A DNA stretch of 64,000 nucleotides from Seongchinamella sediminis. Its GTDB lineage: Bacteria > Pseudomonadota > Gammaproteobacteria > Pseudomonadales > Halieaceae. The stretch is taken from assembly GCF_003457605.1 (NCBI RefSeq), contig NZ_QRAN01000009.1:62762-126761 (forward strand). Direction: 5' to 3'. The notes beneath the pieces were generated by a model, which searched no databases, was not told the origin of the DNA, and saw nothing but the letters and a program-made list of their open reading frames with translations. The number at the start of each line of letters is the position of its first letter. The first letter of the stretch is position 1. This document shows, in pieces, positions 7,858 through 19,741 of the stretch. Position numbers and translations under genes: made by a program.

Positions 7858-8955
7858 ATGAGAGACAGCCTCAAGTATTTTACCTGGCCGGCGATCACCG
7901 GCCTGCTGGCCGCACTGTTAATCCTTGATCGCTGGGTCCTGCCCACTGGCGGTAACGGCGGCAACGGCGCCGACGCGCCCGTTACCTACGCCGCGGCGGT
8001 AAACAAAGCCAGCCCCTCGGTGGTTAACATCTACATCGCCAAGCTGGTCACCCCCAGCAACAACACCCTGCTCTACGAACGCATGGCCCGGCGCATGCCC
8101 CGCCAGCGCATAGAACGCTCCCTGGGTTCCGGCGTCATCATGACCGGGCAGGGGCACATCCTCACCAACCTCCATGTTATTGCCGGCGCCGACGCCATCC
8201 AGGTGCTGCTGCAGGATGGACGCACCGCCAATGCCAGTGTAATCGGCACCGACACCGCCACCGACCTGGCGGTGCTCAAGGTCAACCTGCCGGACCTGGT
8301 CCCGGCGGAGCTGGGGGACTCGGACCGCCTCAACGTGGGTGATGTAGTACTGGCGATCGGCAACCCGCTGGGCTTCGGCCATTCGGTCACCCAGGGCATT
8401 GTCTCTGCTTTGGGGCGCTATGGCCTGCAGCTCAATGCCTACGAGGACTACATCCAGACTGACGCCATCATCCACCAGGGCAACTCCGGCGGCGCGCTGA
8501 TCGATACCCGCGGCCGCCTGCTGGGCATCAACTCACTGATTTACACCTCCAGCAGCGCTGGCGGCACCTCCGCCACCGGCATTGGCATCAGCCTCGCCAT
8601 ACCGATCAGCCTCGCCACCTACGTCATGCGCGACCTTATCGACTACGGTGAGGTGATTCGCGGCTGGCTCGGCGTCAGCGTGGAACCCATCCGCCTGACC
8701 ACCGGGGGCCAGCAACAGGCATTGATGGTGGTGGCAGTGGCGGACAACAGCCCCGCGCAGCGGGCCGGGGTGCAGCTGGGCGACGTTATCACCCACATCG
8801 ATGGGGAGGCGGTTGATAATGGCCGCCAGACCATGCACAAGATCGCGCTGCTGCGGCCGGGTGACACCATTGCCATTTCAATCCAGCGCGACCAACAGAG
8901 CGTGGACCTGCGGGCCATTGTTGGAATCCAGGGCCAGATCAGCCCCGTCGACTAG
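7858..8955 (+). CDS. degS: DegS/AlgW-type periplasmic serine protease (HtrA family)
   Basis: 365 residues. Inner-membrane-anchored protease that senses misfolded outer-membrane proteins and starts sigma-E activation by cutting the anti-sigma factor. It has an N-terminal membrane anchor (about 10-30), a trypsin-like domain with triad H106 (NLHV), D136 (TDLAVL) and S210 (GNSGG), and one PDZ domain (about 265-350). A single PDZ and an uncleaved anchor point to DegS rather than DegP. The stop codon overlaps that of convergent hisD in the palindrome CTAG. Confidence 0.93.
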   Translation: MRDSLKYFTWPAITGLLAALLILDRWVLPTGGNGGNGADAPVTYAAAVNKASPSVVNIYIAKLVTPSNNTLLYERMARRMPRQRIERSLGSGVIMTGQGHILTNLHVIAGADAIQVLLQDGRTANASVIGTDTATDLAVLKVNLPDLVPAELGDSDRLNVGDVVLAIGNPLGFGHSVTQGIVSALGRYGLQLNAYEDYIQTDAIIHQGNSGGALIDTRGRLLGINSLIYTSSSAGGTSATGIGISLAIPISLATYVMRDLIDYGEVIRGWLGVSVEPIRLTTGGQQQALMVVAVADNSPAQRAGVQLGDVITHIDGEAVDNGRQTMHKIALLRPGDTIAISIQRDQQSVDLRAIVGIQGQISPVD

Positions 8956-10259
8956 GCATCACCGGGGGGCTTGAGGCGCATTTCCGCGCTGCGGGCGTGG
9001 GCGGTCAGGGACTCGCCCCGGGCCAGCACCGAGGCCACCCGGCCCAGTTGCTGCACCCCCTGCTCACTGCACATGATCAGCGAACTGCGCTTCTGGAAGT
9101 CGTAAACCCCCAGCGGCGAGAAGAACCGCGCGCTGCGGGAGGTGGGCAGCACGTGGTTGGGCCCGGCGCAATAATCGCCCAGGGCTTCGGAGGTATACGG
9201 GCCCATGAAAATGGCGCCGGCATGGCGCACCTGCGGCAGCAGCCCTTCCGGATCCGCCACCGATAATTCCAGGTGCTCGGGGGCCAGGCGGTTGCTGATA
9301 GCCACTGCTTCGTCCAGGTCCCGGGTGAGCACCAGCGCGCCGCGGCCCGCGAGGGAGGCGCGGATGATATCGGCGCGCTCCATCTGCGGCAGCAGTTTGT
9401 CGATACTGGCGGCCACCGCGTCCAGGTAGTCGCTGTCCGGGCAGAGCAGAATGGACTGCGCGTTTTCATCGTGCTCGGCCTGGGAAAACAGGTCCATGGC
9501 CACCCAGTCAGGGTCGGTACTGCCGTCGCAAATTACCAGGATTTCCGAAGGGCCGGCGATCATGTCGATGCCGACCCGGCCAAACACCTGGCGCTTGGCG
9601 GTGGCCACATAAATATTGCCCGGACCGACGATCTTGTCGACCGCGGGCACGGTTTCGGTACCGTGCGCCAGGGCAGCCACCGCCTGGGCGCCGCCAATGG
9701 TGAATACCCGGTCGACCCCGGCAATGGCCGCCGCCGCCAGCACCAGGTCATTGAGTTCGCCTGCCGGCGCCGGCACCACCATGACGATGGTCTCCACCCC
9801 CGCTACCTTCGCCGGAATGGCGTTCATCAGCACCGATGAGGGATAGCTGGCCTTGCCTCCGGGCACGTAAATGCCCGCGCTTTCGAGCGCGTTGATCCGC
9901 TGGCCCAGCAGGTTGCCGGCGGCATCGCGATACTGCCAGCTATCCTGCAGCTGGTGCTGGTGATACTCGCGGATTCGCCCGGCAGCCTCCTCCAGCGCCG
10001 CGCGCTGTTCGGCACCGATACTGGCAAGGGCCTGCTGCAGCCGTTCCTGACCCACCTCCAGGTCGGCGACGCTGGCCGCCTCCAGGCGATCGAAACGCCG
10101 GGTATACGCCAGCAGCGCCTGGTCTCCCCGGGCGGCGATATCGGCGATCACCTGGCGCACGGTGTCATTGACCTCCAGGTCAAGCTCCTCTTCCCAGGCG
10201 GTAAGCCGGGCCAGGCGGGTATCGAAATCCCCGGCGCTGGAATCCAGTCGCTGCATCAT
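8952..10259 (-). CDS. hisD: Histidinol dehydrogenase
   Basis: 435 residues. Zinc enzyme that oxidises L-histidinol to histidine in two NAD-dependent steps, the last of histidine synthesis. Visible signatures include [23 protein letters not shown], the zinc-site segment QAEHDENAQ and the catalytic RLAPEHLEL. The start codon overlaps the hisG stop by four bases (ATGA), so the two are translationally coupled in an ibaG-murA-hisG-hisD run. Full length; no anomaly. Confidence 0.97.
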   Translation of the reverse strand: MMQRLDSSAGDFDTRLARLTAWEEELDLEVNDTVRQVIADIAARGDQALLAYTRRFDRLEAASVADLEVGQERLQQALASIGAEQRAALEEAAGRIREYHQHQLQDSWQYRDAAGNLLGQRINALESAGIYVPGGKASYPSSVLMNAIPAKVAGVETIVMVVPAPAGELNDLVLAAAAIAGVDRVFTIGGAQAVAALAHGTETVPAVDKIVGPGNIYVATAKRQVFGRVGIDMIAGPSEILVICDGSTDPDWVAMDLFSQAEHDENAQSILLCPDSDYLDAVAASIDKLLPQMERADIIRASLAGRGALVLTRDLDEAVAISNRLAPEHLELSVADPEGLLPQVRHAGAIFMGPYTSEALGDYCAGPNHVLPTSRSARFFSPLGVYDFQKRSSLIMCSEQGVQQLGRVASVLARGESLTAHARSAEMRLKPPGDA

Positions 10260-10891
10260 GCCGACTCCACCGCGACGGCAAGGCGATCGACCAGCGACTG
10301 GATACCCTGGTAACGCGAGCGCATGGCCGCCTTGTTGACGATCAGGCGTGAACTGATGCTGGCGATCTCATCCAGTGGCTCCATGCCGTTGGCCCTGAGC
10401 GTGTTGCCGGTATCGACGATGTCCACAATCAGGTCTGCCAGGTCCATCATCGGGGCCAGTTCCATGGCGCCGTAGAGCTTGATCAGTTCGGCGTGGACCC
10501 CCTGGCGGGCGAAGTATTCCCGGGCAACATTAACGAACTTGGTGGCGACCCGGATACGCGGACCGCTGGGCTGCCATCCCACCGGCGCCGCTGTCATCAG
10601 GCGGCAGCGGGCAATGCCCAGGTCCAGGGGCTCATACACACCACCGGCCCCCTGCTCCAGCAGGATGTCCTTGCCCACCACACCCACATCCGCGGCACCG
10701 TGACGCACATAGGTAGGGACATCGGTACCGCGAATCACCACCAGCTGTACGCCCTCGGCAGTGGTCTCGAAAACGAGCTTGCGGCTCTTGCCGATATCCT
10801 CCAGCGGCGCTATGCCCGCCGCCGCCAGCAACGGCAGGGTTTCCCTGAGAATGCGCCCCTTGGTGAGGGCGATAGTAATGGTTTCACTCAT
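10256..10891 (-). CDS. hisG: ATP phosphoribosyltransferase, short form (HisG-S)
   Basis: 211 residues. First enzyme of histidine synthesis, joining ATP and PRPP. The protein lacks the C-terminal ACT-like regulatory domain of the roughly 300-residue long form, so it should need the separate subunit HisZ, which is not in this window. The PRPP-binding segment is in [17 protein letters not shown], and the N-terminus ALTKGRIL is typical. It follows murA by two bases and overlaps hisD by four. Confidence 0.96.
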   Translation of the reverse strand: MSETITIALTKGRILRETLPLLAAAGIAPLEDIGKSRKLVFETTAEGVQLVVIRGTDVPTYVRHGAADVGVVGKDILLEQGAGGVYEPLDLGIARCRLMTAAPVGWQPSGPRIRVATKFVNVAREYFARQGVHAELIKLYGAMELAPMMDLADLIVDIVDTGNTLRANGMEPLDEIASISSRLIVNKAAMRSRYQGIQSLVDRLAVAVESA

Positions 10892-10893
10892 AG

Positions 10894-12415
<1,522 letters not shown>

Positions 12416-12525
12416 AGTGGTCTCCAGATCAGGTAAACGTATTCGGGGGTGGCCGGGAAACGGCGTTCCGCGGCCACAGCAGGCGGCATTTTAGGAGAAA
12501 TTGCCGCTATAAGCGACCGCGCAGT

Positions 12526-13188
12526 CTACTCGTCTATCTCGACCGTGGACCACTGGTCGATAACCGCGTCAAGATTGCCATTTTCCTTGCGCGCGGCGGC
12601 CTCAAACTGGTTGCGGTAAATCTCTCCCAGGTTGATATTCTCAATAATCATATTGCGCAACTTCCAGTCGCCTTCCCGGTCTCGTCCCATCTGGTACATC
12701 ACTACGTAGGGCTCGGCCTGGTCGGAGAAAATCAGCTGTTCCACCGAGGCCCGGGACTGCTCGGCCTCATCGGGAGCGGGGCTGGAAATTTCAATGCGGG
12801 AGCCACTGAATGCCAGCAGACCCTTGCCATAGGTGCGCACCATACCGACGCGCATGACCTCGGAAAAACGATCCAGCTGGTCCCGCAGCTGCGCCCGGCC
12901 GGCCTCGTCCAGCGAGCGGTAGCGCTCACTGGTGGCGTAGTCGCCCATGACGCCGCGGGCGAAGCCGCGAAAGTCCACAACGCCATCAAGGATATCCTGG
13001 ATCGCCCGGTAGTAGCGCTCCGGGTCCTGATCGGCATAGCTTCGGGCCTCTTCCACCACCGCCATGACCTCGCTGGTGGTCTGCTGCACTATTTCGTGCG
13101 CTGTCATCGCCGTGGCCTGGGCCCGGGCCCCTAGCGCCAACAGGCACAGCATGGCCAACGCCCCGGATATTTGTGACTTGAACCTCAT
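12526..13188 (-). CDS. mlaC: MlaC/Ttg2D family periplasmic phospholipid-binding protein
   Basis: 220 residues with a signal peptide (about 1-25, cleaved after ARAQA). The MlaC fold carries phospholipids across the periplasm between the outer-membrane MlaA complex and the inner-membrane MlaFEDB transporter. Family features include the DFRGFARGVMG region and the GDWKLRNMIIENINLG segment. GGGGA precedes the start. In relatives mlaC is flanked by mlaFED and mlaB, but here the transporter genes are missing and the gene is directly divergent from yrbG. The other MCE locus in this window (50.8-54.3 kb) is of another subtype. Confidence 0.9.
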   Translation of the reverse strand: MRFKSQISGALAMLCLLALGARAQATAMTAHEIVQQTTSEVMAVVEEARSYADQDPERYYRAIQDILDGVVDFRGFARGVMGDYATSERYRSLDEAGRAQLRDQLDRFSEVMRVGMVRTYGKGLLAFSGSRIEISSPAPDEAEQSRASVEQLIFSDQAEPYVVMYQMGRDREGDWKLRNMIIENINLGEIYRNQFEAAARKENGNLDAVIDQWSTVEIDE

Positions 13189-13358
13189 TTCTGTTCCCCG
13201 CTTGAATTATTGCTACTATTCACCGTCGCAGCGCCCTGTATAATTCTCCCTCAACACCCTGGGCGTCTCATGCAGGCTGCGTGATTCTGAGACAACAGCC
13301 TCGCTCCGGCAGTTCCGGCACACAGCGCGGCGCATACTTTAACAGGAAACGGGTACAT

Positions 13359-14333
13359 ATGCTGTTAGCTGCCGCAGCCATTCTGGTCGGCTTTATCATC
13401 CTGATCTGGAGCGCGGACCTGTTTGTGGCAGGCGCCGCCTCCATCGCCGAAAACATGGGTATGTCGCCCATTATTATCGGCTTGACCATTGTTTCCCTGG
13501 GCACTTCCGCACCAGAGATCCTGGTATCGCTGACCGCGGCGGTTTCCAACGCCGGCGATCTCGCCATCGGCAATGCCATTGGCTCGAATATCGCCAACAT
13601 CGGCCTGGTGCTGGGCATTACCGTGCTGGTGGCACCGATGATGGTGCACCAGAGCTGCATGAAAAAGGAAATGCCGGTGTTGTTGCTGGTCACCTTTGGC
13701 GCCGGCATGCTGTTGATCGACGACGAGCTGTCCAACCTTGACGCGGGCCTGATGATGGGCACCCTGGCGCTGATCATTATCTACATGGTGCGCAGCCAGC
13801 AACAGGATGCGGTGCTGCTCGAGGAAGCGGAAGAGGAATACCTGCATCACCTGAACCCGCTGCGAGCCTGGCTCACCTTTGCGCTGGGCCTGGCCCTGCT
13901 GATTGCCAGCTCGCGCATGCTGGTCTGGGGTTCGGTGACCATCGCCCAGACCCTGGGCGTTTCCGAGCTGGTTATCGGCCTGACAATTGTCGCCATCGGC
14001 ACCAGCCTGCCCGAGCTGGCGGCGACCATCGCCAGTGCCCTGCGTGGTCACACCGAAATCGCCCTGGGCAATGTCATCGGTTCCAACCTGTTCAACCTGC
14101 TGGCGGTAATGGCGATACCGGGCATTGTCGGCCCCGAGAGCCTGGAGCATGCGGTCATCACCCGCGACTACCCCACCATGACCTTCCTCACCGTGTTCCT
14201 GGCCCTGGCGATTTTCATCAGCCGCAAGCGCAGTGCCTCCACCCAGGGACATTCCTACGTCGGCCGCACCGTGGGCATGTTGTTAGTGTCTTTCTACGCG
14301 GGGTATTATTACTGGCTATACCTCAGTCTTTGA
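13359..14333 (+). CDS. yrbG: CaCA-family calcium/sodium antiporter YrbG
   Basis: 324 residues, about ten membrane helices. The two inverted alpha-repeats that form the ion path are visible: SLGTSAPEI followed by GNAIGSNIANI in the first half, and AIGTSLPEL followed by GNVIGSNLFNL in the second. The start at 13359 follows AGGAAAC; the frame can be extended to 13281 but the added 26 residues are polar and unlike a membrane N-terminus. A perfect TATAAT at 13239-13244 may belong to its promoter, though the -35 is weak. It heads the run to rpoN. Confidence 0.92.
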   Translation: MLLAAAAILVGFIILIWSADLFVAGAASIAENMGMSPIIIGLTIVSLGTSAPEILVSLTAAVSNAGDLAIGNAIGSNIANIGLVLGITVLVAPMMVHQSCMKKEMPVLLLVTFGAGMLLIDDELSNLDAGLMMGTLALIIIYMVRSQQQDAVLLEEAEEEYLHHLNPLRAWLTFALGLALLIASSRMLVWGSVTIAQTLGVSELVIGLTIVAIGTSLPELAATIASALRGHTEIALGNVIGSNLFNLLAVMAIPGIVGPESLEHAVITRDYPTMTFLTVFLALAIFISRKRSASTQGHSYVGRTVGMLLVSFYAGYYYWLYLSL

Positions 14334-14352
14334 TCCGGGGGCACCTCTGACC

Positions 14353-15333
14353 ATGACGGAAGCTCCGTCCACCACCTTCAGCAGCTCCGCGCTGCGCACC
14401 ATCAGCATGGAGGCGGCAGCCGTTGCTGCCCTGGCCGGGCGCATTGGCGCCGACTTCGAGCAGGCCTGCCGGCTGCTGCTGGCCTGCCGCGGGCGTGTCA
14501 TCGTCACCGGCATGGGCAAATCCGGGCATATCGCCCGCAAGATTGCCGCCACCCTGGCCAGTACCGGTACCCCCGCCCACTTCGTCCATCCGGGCGAGGC
14601 CAGCCACGGCGACATGGGCATGATCACCGGCGAGGATGCCGTCATCGCCCTGTCCAACAGCGGCGAAGTGACCGAGGTGGTGACCCTGCTGCCGCTGCTG
14701 AAGCGCCTCGGCGCCAGCATTATCGCCATGACCGGCAATCCCCAGTCCACCCTGGCCAGGGCCGCAGACGCCCACCTGGATACCGGGGTGGAAACCGAGG
14801 CCTGTCCGCTGGACCTGGCACCCACTTCAAGCACCACGACCGCACTGGTCATGGGCGACGCCCTGGCCATCGCCCTGCTGGAGGAGCGGGGCTTTACCGC
14901 CGAGGATTTTGCCTTTTCCCACCCCGGTGGCACCCTGGGCAAGAAATTGCTGCTCAAGGTCGGCGATGTCATGCAGTCCGGCGACGCCATACCCCGGGTT
15001 GCGGCCAGCACTACCCTGTCCCGGGCGCTGCTGGAAATCAGCAGCAAGGGCCTGGGCATGACCACGGTCACCGACGACACGGGCCGGCTGGCCGGGATTT
15101 TCACCGACGGCGACCTGCGCCGCACCCTGGACAGGCAGGTGGACATCAATACCACCCCCATGGCTGAACTGATGACAACCAGCGCCAAAACCGCCACCCC
15201 CGGCATGCTGGCGGCGGAGGCCCTGCATATCATGGAAGAAAACGAGATCACCTCGCTGGTGGTCGTGGACGACAGCGGCGACACCTGCGGCGTCATCCAC
15301 CTGATGCACCTGCTGCACGCCGGTATAGCCTGA
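14353..15333 (+). CDS. kdsD: D-arabinose 5-phosphate isomerase KdsD
   Basis: 326 residues. Converts ribulose 5-phosphate to arabinose 5-phosphate, the first step towards Kdo for LPS. An N-terminal SIS sugar-isomerase domain (about 40-180, with TGMGKSGHIARKIAATL and HPGEASHGDMGM) is followed by two CBS domains (about 205-326). The context yrbG-kdsD-kdsC-lptCAB is the standard LPS cluster. It begins 19 bases after yrbG and ends 5 bases before kdsC. Full length. Confidence 0.97.
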   Translation: MTEAPSTTFSSSALRTISMEAAAVAALAGRIGADFEQACRLLLACRGRVIVTGMGKSGHIARKIAATLASTGTPAHFVHPGEASHGDMGMITGEDAVIALSNSGEVTEVVTLLPLLKRLGASIIAMTGNPQSTLARAADAHLDTGVETEACPLDLAPTSSTTTALVMGDALAIALLEERGFTAEDFAFSHPGGTLGKKLLLKVGDVMQSGDAIPRVAASTTLSRALLEISSKGLGMTTVTDDTGRLAGIFTDGDLRRTLDRQVDINTTPMAELMTTSAKTATPGMLAAEALHIMEENEITSLVVVDDSGDTCGVIHLMHLLHAGIA

Positions 15334-15338
15334 GCACC

Positions 15339-15860
15339 ATGAGCGACTACTCTGCACAGGCCAGGAACATCCGGCTACTCGCCCTGGACGTGGATGGCGT
15401 GCTGACCGACGGCCGCATCTATTACGGTAACGATGGCGAAGAGCTGAAGAGTTTCAGCATCAAGGATGGGCTGGGCATCAAGCTTCTGCAGCGCGACGCT
15501 ATCGAGGTGGTCATCATTACCGGCCGCAACTCGACTATCGTTGCCCGCCGCGCGGCGGAGCTGGGCATTGGCGAGGTAATCCAGGGGCGGGAAGACAAGC
15601 TGCTCGCACTGCAGGAAGTCTGCACCCAGCGTTCCCTGCGGCTGGATCAGTGTGCCTATATGGGCGATGACCTGCCGGACCTGGCGGCGGTGAAAGCCGT
15701 GGGCCTGGGCATGGCGCCGGCGGACGCCGTCGCGCAGCTGGTCGCCGCCGCCGACTGGGTCAGTGATTACGGCGGCGGTGGCGGCGCCGTGCGCCAGGCA
15801 GCAGAGCAGTTGCTCGCCTGGCGTGGCAGCCTGCACACAATGCTGGGCGACTTCGACTGA
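15339..15860 (+). CDS. kdsC: 3-deoxy-D-manno-octulosonate 8-phosphate phosphatase KdsC
   Basis: 173 residues. HAD-superfamily phosphatase that releases Kdo from Kdo-8-phosphate. HAD motif I is LDVDGVLTDG, motif II is in IITGRNS, and the final motif is YMGDDLPDL. It is a C0-type HAD without a cap, normally a tetramer. The stop codon overlaps the lptC start as TGATG, so Kdo synthesis and LPS export genes are translationally coupled. Length matches the family. Confidence 0.96.
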   Translation: MSDYSAQARNIRLLALDVDGVLTDGRIYYGNDGEELKSFSIKDGLGIKLLQRDAIEVVIITGRNSTIVARRAAELGIGEVIQGREDKLLALQEVCTQRSLRLDQCAYMGDDLPDLAAVKAVGLGMAPADAVAQLVAAADWVSDYGGGGGAVRQAAEQLLAWRGSLHTMLGDFD

Positions 15861-16417
15861 TGCCCCGTCTGCCCCTGCAAATCCTGCTGGCCATTACCCT
15901 GCTGGTCGCGGCGGGTTATTTCTGGCGCCCGCAGACGGCCGGCACACCCGACGTCCAAACCACGCAAAGGCAGCGGGAGCTGCCGCAGACCTACCTGCAG
16001 ACGGTGCGCGCCTGGAGCTTCGATGAAGACGGTATGCTCACCGACATCGTCGAGGCAGAACAGCTGGAACATTTTCCCCGGCGCAAGCTGACCCTGATCG
16101 GTGAACCCCGCTTCTACGCCCACAGCGGCGACGACAAGACCTGGTCCGCCAGCGCCGAGCGGGGGCGCGATGACGGCCGGCGCGAGCGCCTGCTGCTGCG
16201 CAGGAACGTGGTCCTGATCCACGACCAGACCGGCACCCGCCTGGATACCCAGGCGCTGAACATCGACCTGGACCGGCAAATCGCCAGTTCCGACCGCAGG
16301 GTCACCGTAGTCCAGGGCAACAGTCGCACCGTGGCCGACGGCATCGAGGTGCGGATGCAAGAAGAAACCATCCTAATGAAACCCAATGTGGAGAGCATTT
16401 ATGCGCAAGCGCCTTGA
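15860..16417 (+). CDS. lptC: LPS export protein LptC
   Basis: 185 residues. Bitopic inner-membrane protein: one N-terminal helix (about 5-22) and a periplasmic beta-jellyroll domain that passes LPS from LptB2FG to LptA. The WSFDEDGMLTDIVEAEQLEHF segment matches the family core and is split across the jellyroll. It overlaps kdsC by one base and lptA by 17 bases, so it is tightly coupled. Sequence identity between LptC proteins is low, so the assignment leans on context as well as fold features. Confidence 0.93.
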   Translation: MPRLPLQILLAITLLVAAGYFWRPQTAGTPDVQTTQRQRELPQTYLQTVRAWSFDEDGMLTDIVEAEQLEHFPRRKLTLIGEPRFYAHSGDDKTWSASAERGRDDGRRERLLLRRNVVLIHDQTGTRLDTQALNIDLDRQIASSDRRVTVVQGNSRTVADGIEVRMQEETILMKPNVESIYAQAP

Positions 16418-16952
16418 GCGACTGCTGCCCGCACTGGCCCTGGCTATCGGCCTGGGCATACCGACAGCGACATGGGCTCTGCCCGACGACCGGGAGCAGC
16501 CGATTCGCATCGAGGCCGACGAGGCTCTGCGGGATGAGAAACAGGGCTTTACCCGCTACCAGGGTAACGTGCGCATGGATCAGGGCAGCCTGCATATCGA
16601 GGCCGAGCAGCTCACCGTCTACCACGATGACAAGGAAGCCGACCGGGTACTGGCGACGGGCAACCCGGCCAAACTGCAACAACAGCCGGAGGTGGACAAG
16701 CCGCCAATCAAGGCCAGCGCCGACACCATCGAATACTTCAAGCTCGAGGAGCGGGTACAGCTGCGGGAGAACGCCTACATCGAACAGGACGGTTCCATTG
16801 TGACCGGTGATTCCATCGATTACCTGATGAACGAGCAGCTGGTAAAAGCAGGCTCCGACAAGAACAGCGAGTCAAGCCGGGTCAAAGTCATCATCCCGGC
16901 GGGTGCCCTCAACCAGGAGGAGGAAACCAGTGGCCCGCCTGCAAGCGAATAA
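16401..16952 (+). CDS. lptA: Periplasmic LPS-bridge protein LptA
   Basis: 183 residues with a signal peptide (about 1-26, ending ATWA). LptA polymerises into the periplasmic bridge that carries LPS to LptDE. The OstA/LptA beta-jellyroll includes the [15 protein letters not shown] and [16 protein letters not shown] segments. The start at 16401 is preceded by GGAGAG; an ATG 15 bases earlier would put extra residues before the charged n-region. The 3' end overlaps lptB by 23 bases. Confidence 0.95.
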   Translation: MRKRLERLLPALALAIGLGIPTATWALPDDREQPIRIEADEALRDEKQGFTRYQGNVRMDQGSLHIEAEQLTVYHDDKEADRVLATGNPAKLQQQPEVDKPPIKASADTIEYFKLEERVQLRENAYIEQDGSIVTGDSIDYLMNEQLVKAGSDKNSESSRVKVIIPAGALNQEEETSGPPASE

Positions 16953-17655
16953 TCTCGCCAAGTCCTATCGCGGCCGCGAGGTGGTGCGCGATGTCTCCCT
17001 GCAAATCGACAGCGGTCAGGTGGTGGGCCTGCTGGGGCCCAACGGTGCGGGTAAAACCACCTGTTTTTACATGATCATCGGCATCATCCAGGCCGACCGC
17101 GGCGTTATCGAGCTCAACGGCGAGGACATTACCGCCCTGTCCATGCACGAACGGGCCCGTCACGGCGTGGGCTACCTGCCCCAGGAAGCCTCCATTTTCC
17201 GCAAGCTGTCGGTGGGCGACAACATTCTCGCCATTCTCGAGACCCGGCCGGATCTCAACCGCCAGCAGCGGCTGGAACGCCGCGACCAGTTGCTGGAGGA
17301 ATTTCACGTCCAGCACCTGCGCGACAGCCTCGGCCAGTCACTCTCCGGCGGCGAGCGGCGCCGTATCGAGATAGCACGGGCCCTGGCGGCGGAGCCGGAC
17401 TTCATCCTCCTGGACGAGCCCTTTGCCGGCGTCGACCCGATCTCGGTCAGTGACATCAAGAAAATCATCAACCACCTCCGCGATCGCGGCATTGGCGTGC
17501 TGATTACCGACCACAATGTGCGCGATACCCTCGACATCTGTGAGAAAGCCTACATAGTGGGCGAAGGTCACATTATCGCCTCCGGCACCGCAGACGACGT
17601 GCTCGGCAGCGCACACGTGCGCCGTATCTACCTCGGCGACCAGTTCAAGCTCTGA
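16930..17655 (+). CDS. lptB: LPS export ABC transporter ATPase LptB
   Basis: 241 residues. Cytoplasmic ATPase powering LPS extraction by LptFG. Walker [10 protein letters not shown], the Q-loop, signature LSGGERRR, Walker [12 protein letters not shown] and the H-loop (TDHNV) are all intact. The chosen GTG start at 16930 follows AGGAGGAGG and gives the family N-terminus ([13 protein letters not shown]); the frame opens further upstream but only inside lptA. LptF and LptG are not in this window. Confidence 0.96.
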   Translation: MARLQANNLAKSYRGREVVRDVSLQIDSGQVVGLLGPNGAGKTTCFYMIIGIIQADRGVIELNGEDITALSMHERARHGVGYLPQEASIFRKLSVGDNILAILETRPDLNRQQRLERRDQLLEEFHVQHLRDSLGQSLSGGERRRIEIARALAAEPDFILLDEPFAGVDPISVSDIKKIINHLRDRGIGVLITDHNVRDTLDICEKAYIVGEGHIIASGTADDVLGSAHVRRIYLGDQFKL

Positions 17656-17807
17656 CCGCCGGCACCGGCAGGCGCCGCCGCGGTTTGTCAATAAGCAAAT
17701 TTCGCGCCAGGCGCTTGCAGGTTCTCCGCAGGCGGCGCTACACTCAAGCTGTTGTTTGACCATGGCGCCCGCCGTTTTCCGGCGCCTGAGGCTTTACCAG
17801 ACACTCG

Positions 17808-19304
17808 ATGAAACAATCGCTACAGCTAAAAATTGGCCAGCAGCTGACCATGACGCCTCAGCTGCAACAGGCCATCCGGTTGTTGCAGCTCTCCACCCTG
17901 GACCTCCAGCAGGAGATCCAGCAGGCCCTGGAGAACAACCCCATGCTGGAGCTCAGCGAGGACGAGGCACCGCAGGACGCCAGTCCCGCCGAGGACAGCA
18001 GCGCGAGTACAAATGACGGCCCGCTGGAGAGCCTGGAACATACCGCCACCGGGGAGGGAACAACGGAAACCGCCACTGGGGAGGTTTCCGAATCCATGCC
18101 CGATGACCTGCCGGTGGACACCCAGTGGGATGACCTGCTGTCCTCCGGTTCGGCGCCCCCCGCCCCCAGTGGCGATGAGGGTCCGGACGGGGATTTCGAG
18201 TCCCGCAACGCGCCCGCGGAAAGCCTGCAGTCACATCTCCACTGGCAGCTCAACCTGACCCGTCTGTCCGACACCGATCGCTGCATCGCCCTGGCCATCA
18301 TTGATGCCACCGATGGCAATGGCCGCCTGCAATCCAGCCTGGAGGACATTCACGAGTCCTTCGAAGCGGAACTGGATATCGAACTCGACGAGGTGGTGGC
18401 GGTACTGCATCGGCTGCAGCAGTTTGAACCCGCAGGCGTGTGCACCCGCGACCTGCAGGAATGCCTGCTGGTGCAGCTGCAACAGTTACCGGCAGGCACG
18501 CCTCACCTGGAACAGGCCCGGCTGATACTCAATCGCCACCTGCCGCAGCTGGCGAGCGGTGATTTCAACCAGATCATGCGCCGCACACGAATGAAGGAGG
18601 ACCAGCTCCGGGATGCCATAGCGCTGCTCCAGACCCTGGACCCCAACCCCGGGGAAACTTTCGCGCCCCGCGAGGTCGAATACGTGGTGCCGGATGTTTT
18701 TGTCAGCAAGAAGGAGGGGCGCTGGTTGGTAGAACTCAATCCCGAGATCGCGCCCCGGCTGCGCATAAACAGCACCTACGCCAGCATGATCAAGCGCGCC
18801 GACAGCAGTTCCGACAATACCTTCCTCAAGGACAACCTGCAGGAAGCCCGCTGGTTTCTCAAGAGCCTGCAAAGCCGCAATGAAACCCTGCTCAAGGTCG
18901 CCACCCGTATTGTTGAACACCAGCGCAATTTCCTTGAGTATGGCGCAGAAGCGATGAAGCCCCTGGTGCTGGCGGAAATCGCCGAGGCGGTAGACATGCA
19001 CGAGTCCACCATTTCCCGGGTCACCACCCAGAAGTACATGCACACCCCGCGGGGCATCTACGAGCTGAAGTATTTCTTCTCCAGCCACGTCGCCACCACT
19101 GCGGGCGGCGAGTGTTCATCCACCGCGATCCGGGCACTCATTCGCAAGCTGGTCGCCGCGGAGAACCCGCGCAAACCGCTGAGTGACAGCAAAATCGCCC
19201 AGCTACTGGAGGAACAGGGTATCAAGGTGGCCCGGCGCACTATCGCCAAGTATCGGGAAACCCTGCATATCCCGCCCTCCAATGAACGCAAGCGGCTGGT
19301 GTAA
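17808..19304 (+). CDS. rpoN: RNA polymerase sigma-54 factor RpoN
   Basis: 498 residues. Alternative sigma factor recognising -24/-12 promoters and needing an enhancer-binding ATPase. It has a glutamine- and leucine-rich region I (about 1-50), an acidic variable region II (about 50-125), a core-binding domain, a helix-turn-helix ([12 protein letters not shown]) and the RpoN box [10 protein letters not shown] near the C-terminus. It is followed by hpf, ptsN, rapZ and ptsO, the classic rpoN cluster. A 152-base gap separates it from lptB, so it may have its own promoter. Confidence 0.98.
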   Translation: MKQSLQLKIGQQLTMTPQLQQAIRLLQLSTLDLQQEIQQALENNPMLELSEDEAPQDASPAEDSSASTNDGPLESLEHTATGEGTTETATGEVSESMPDDLPVDTQWDDLLSSGSAPPAPSGDEGPDGDFESRNAPAESLQSHLHWQLNLTRLSDTDRCIALAIIDATDGNGRLQSSLEDIHESFEAELDIELDEVVAVLHRLQQFEPAGVCTRDLQECLLVQLQQLPAGTPHLEQARLILNRHLPQLASGDFNQIMRRTRMKEDQLRDAIALLQTLDPNPGETFAPREVEYVVPDVFVSKKEGRWLVELNPEIAPRLRINSTYASMIKRADSSSDNTFLKDNLQEARWFLKSLQSRNETLLKVATRIVEHQRNFLEYGAEAMKPLVLAEIAEAVDMHESTISRVTTQKYMHTPRGIYELKYFFSSHVATTAGGECSSTAIRALIRKLVAAENPRKPLSDSKIAQLLEEQGIKVARRTIAKYRETLHIPPSNERKRLV

Positions 19305-19434
19305 GGGATGACTGGACGGGGCAAGGAAATATACCGGCCACTGGTGGCAGTGGTCTAGACTTGGAAAACAAGAGAAAAATCCGGCATTGCCGGTCCCGGC
19401 GCCAGCCGGGCTAACCTGAAAAAGGAGCGACAAT

Positions 19435-19722
19435 ATGCAACTCAATGTCAGCGGACACCATGTGGAGGTCACCGATCCCCTGCGGGAGTATGTGGAGACC
19501 AAGTTCGAGCGACTGCAGCGACATTTCGACCAGATCACCAATACCGATGTCACCCTGATCGTCGAAAAACTGGTGCAAAAAGCCGAGGCAACCATCCACA
19601 TATCGGGAGCCGACCTGTTTGCCCAGGCTGAATCCGAAGACATGTACGCAGCCATCGACGCCCTGACGGACAAACTCGACCGTCAGTTAATCAAGCACAA
19701 GGAAAAAGCCAGGGGCCACTAG
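19435..19722 (+). CDS. hpf: Ribosome hibernation promoting factor HPF (short form)
   Basis: 95 residues. Binds the 30S decoding region in slow growth and promotes inactive ribosome dimers together with RMF. The short form lacks the C-terminal dimerisation domain found in long HPFs. The N-terminus QLNVSGHHVEVTDPLREYV and the DLFAQAESEDMYAAID segment are typical. GGAGCG stands upstream. Second gene of the rpoN cluster, 130 bases after rpoN and 19 bases before ptsN. Confidence 0.95.
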   Translation: MQLNVSGHHVEVTDPLREYVETKFERLQRHFDQITNTDVTLIVEKLVQKAEATIHISGADLFAQAESEDMYAAIDALTDKLDRQLIKHKEKARGH

Positions 19723-19741
19723 GTCACCCAACGTTTATCAC

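Noticed and set aside
14316-15296. 326-codon open frame opposite kdsD
   Set aside because: Serine-rich shadow of the kdsD frame; kdsD has clear SIS and CBS domains.
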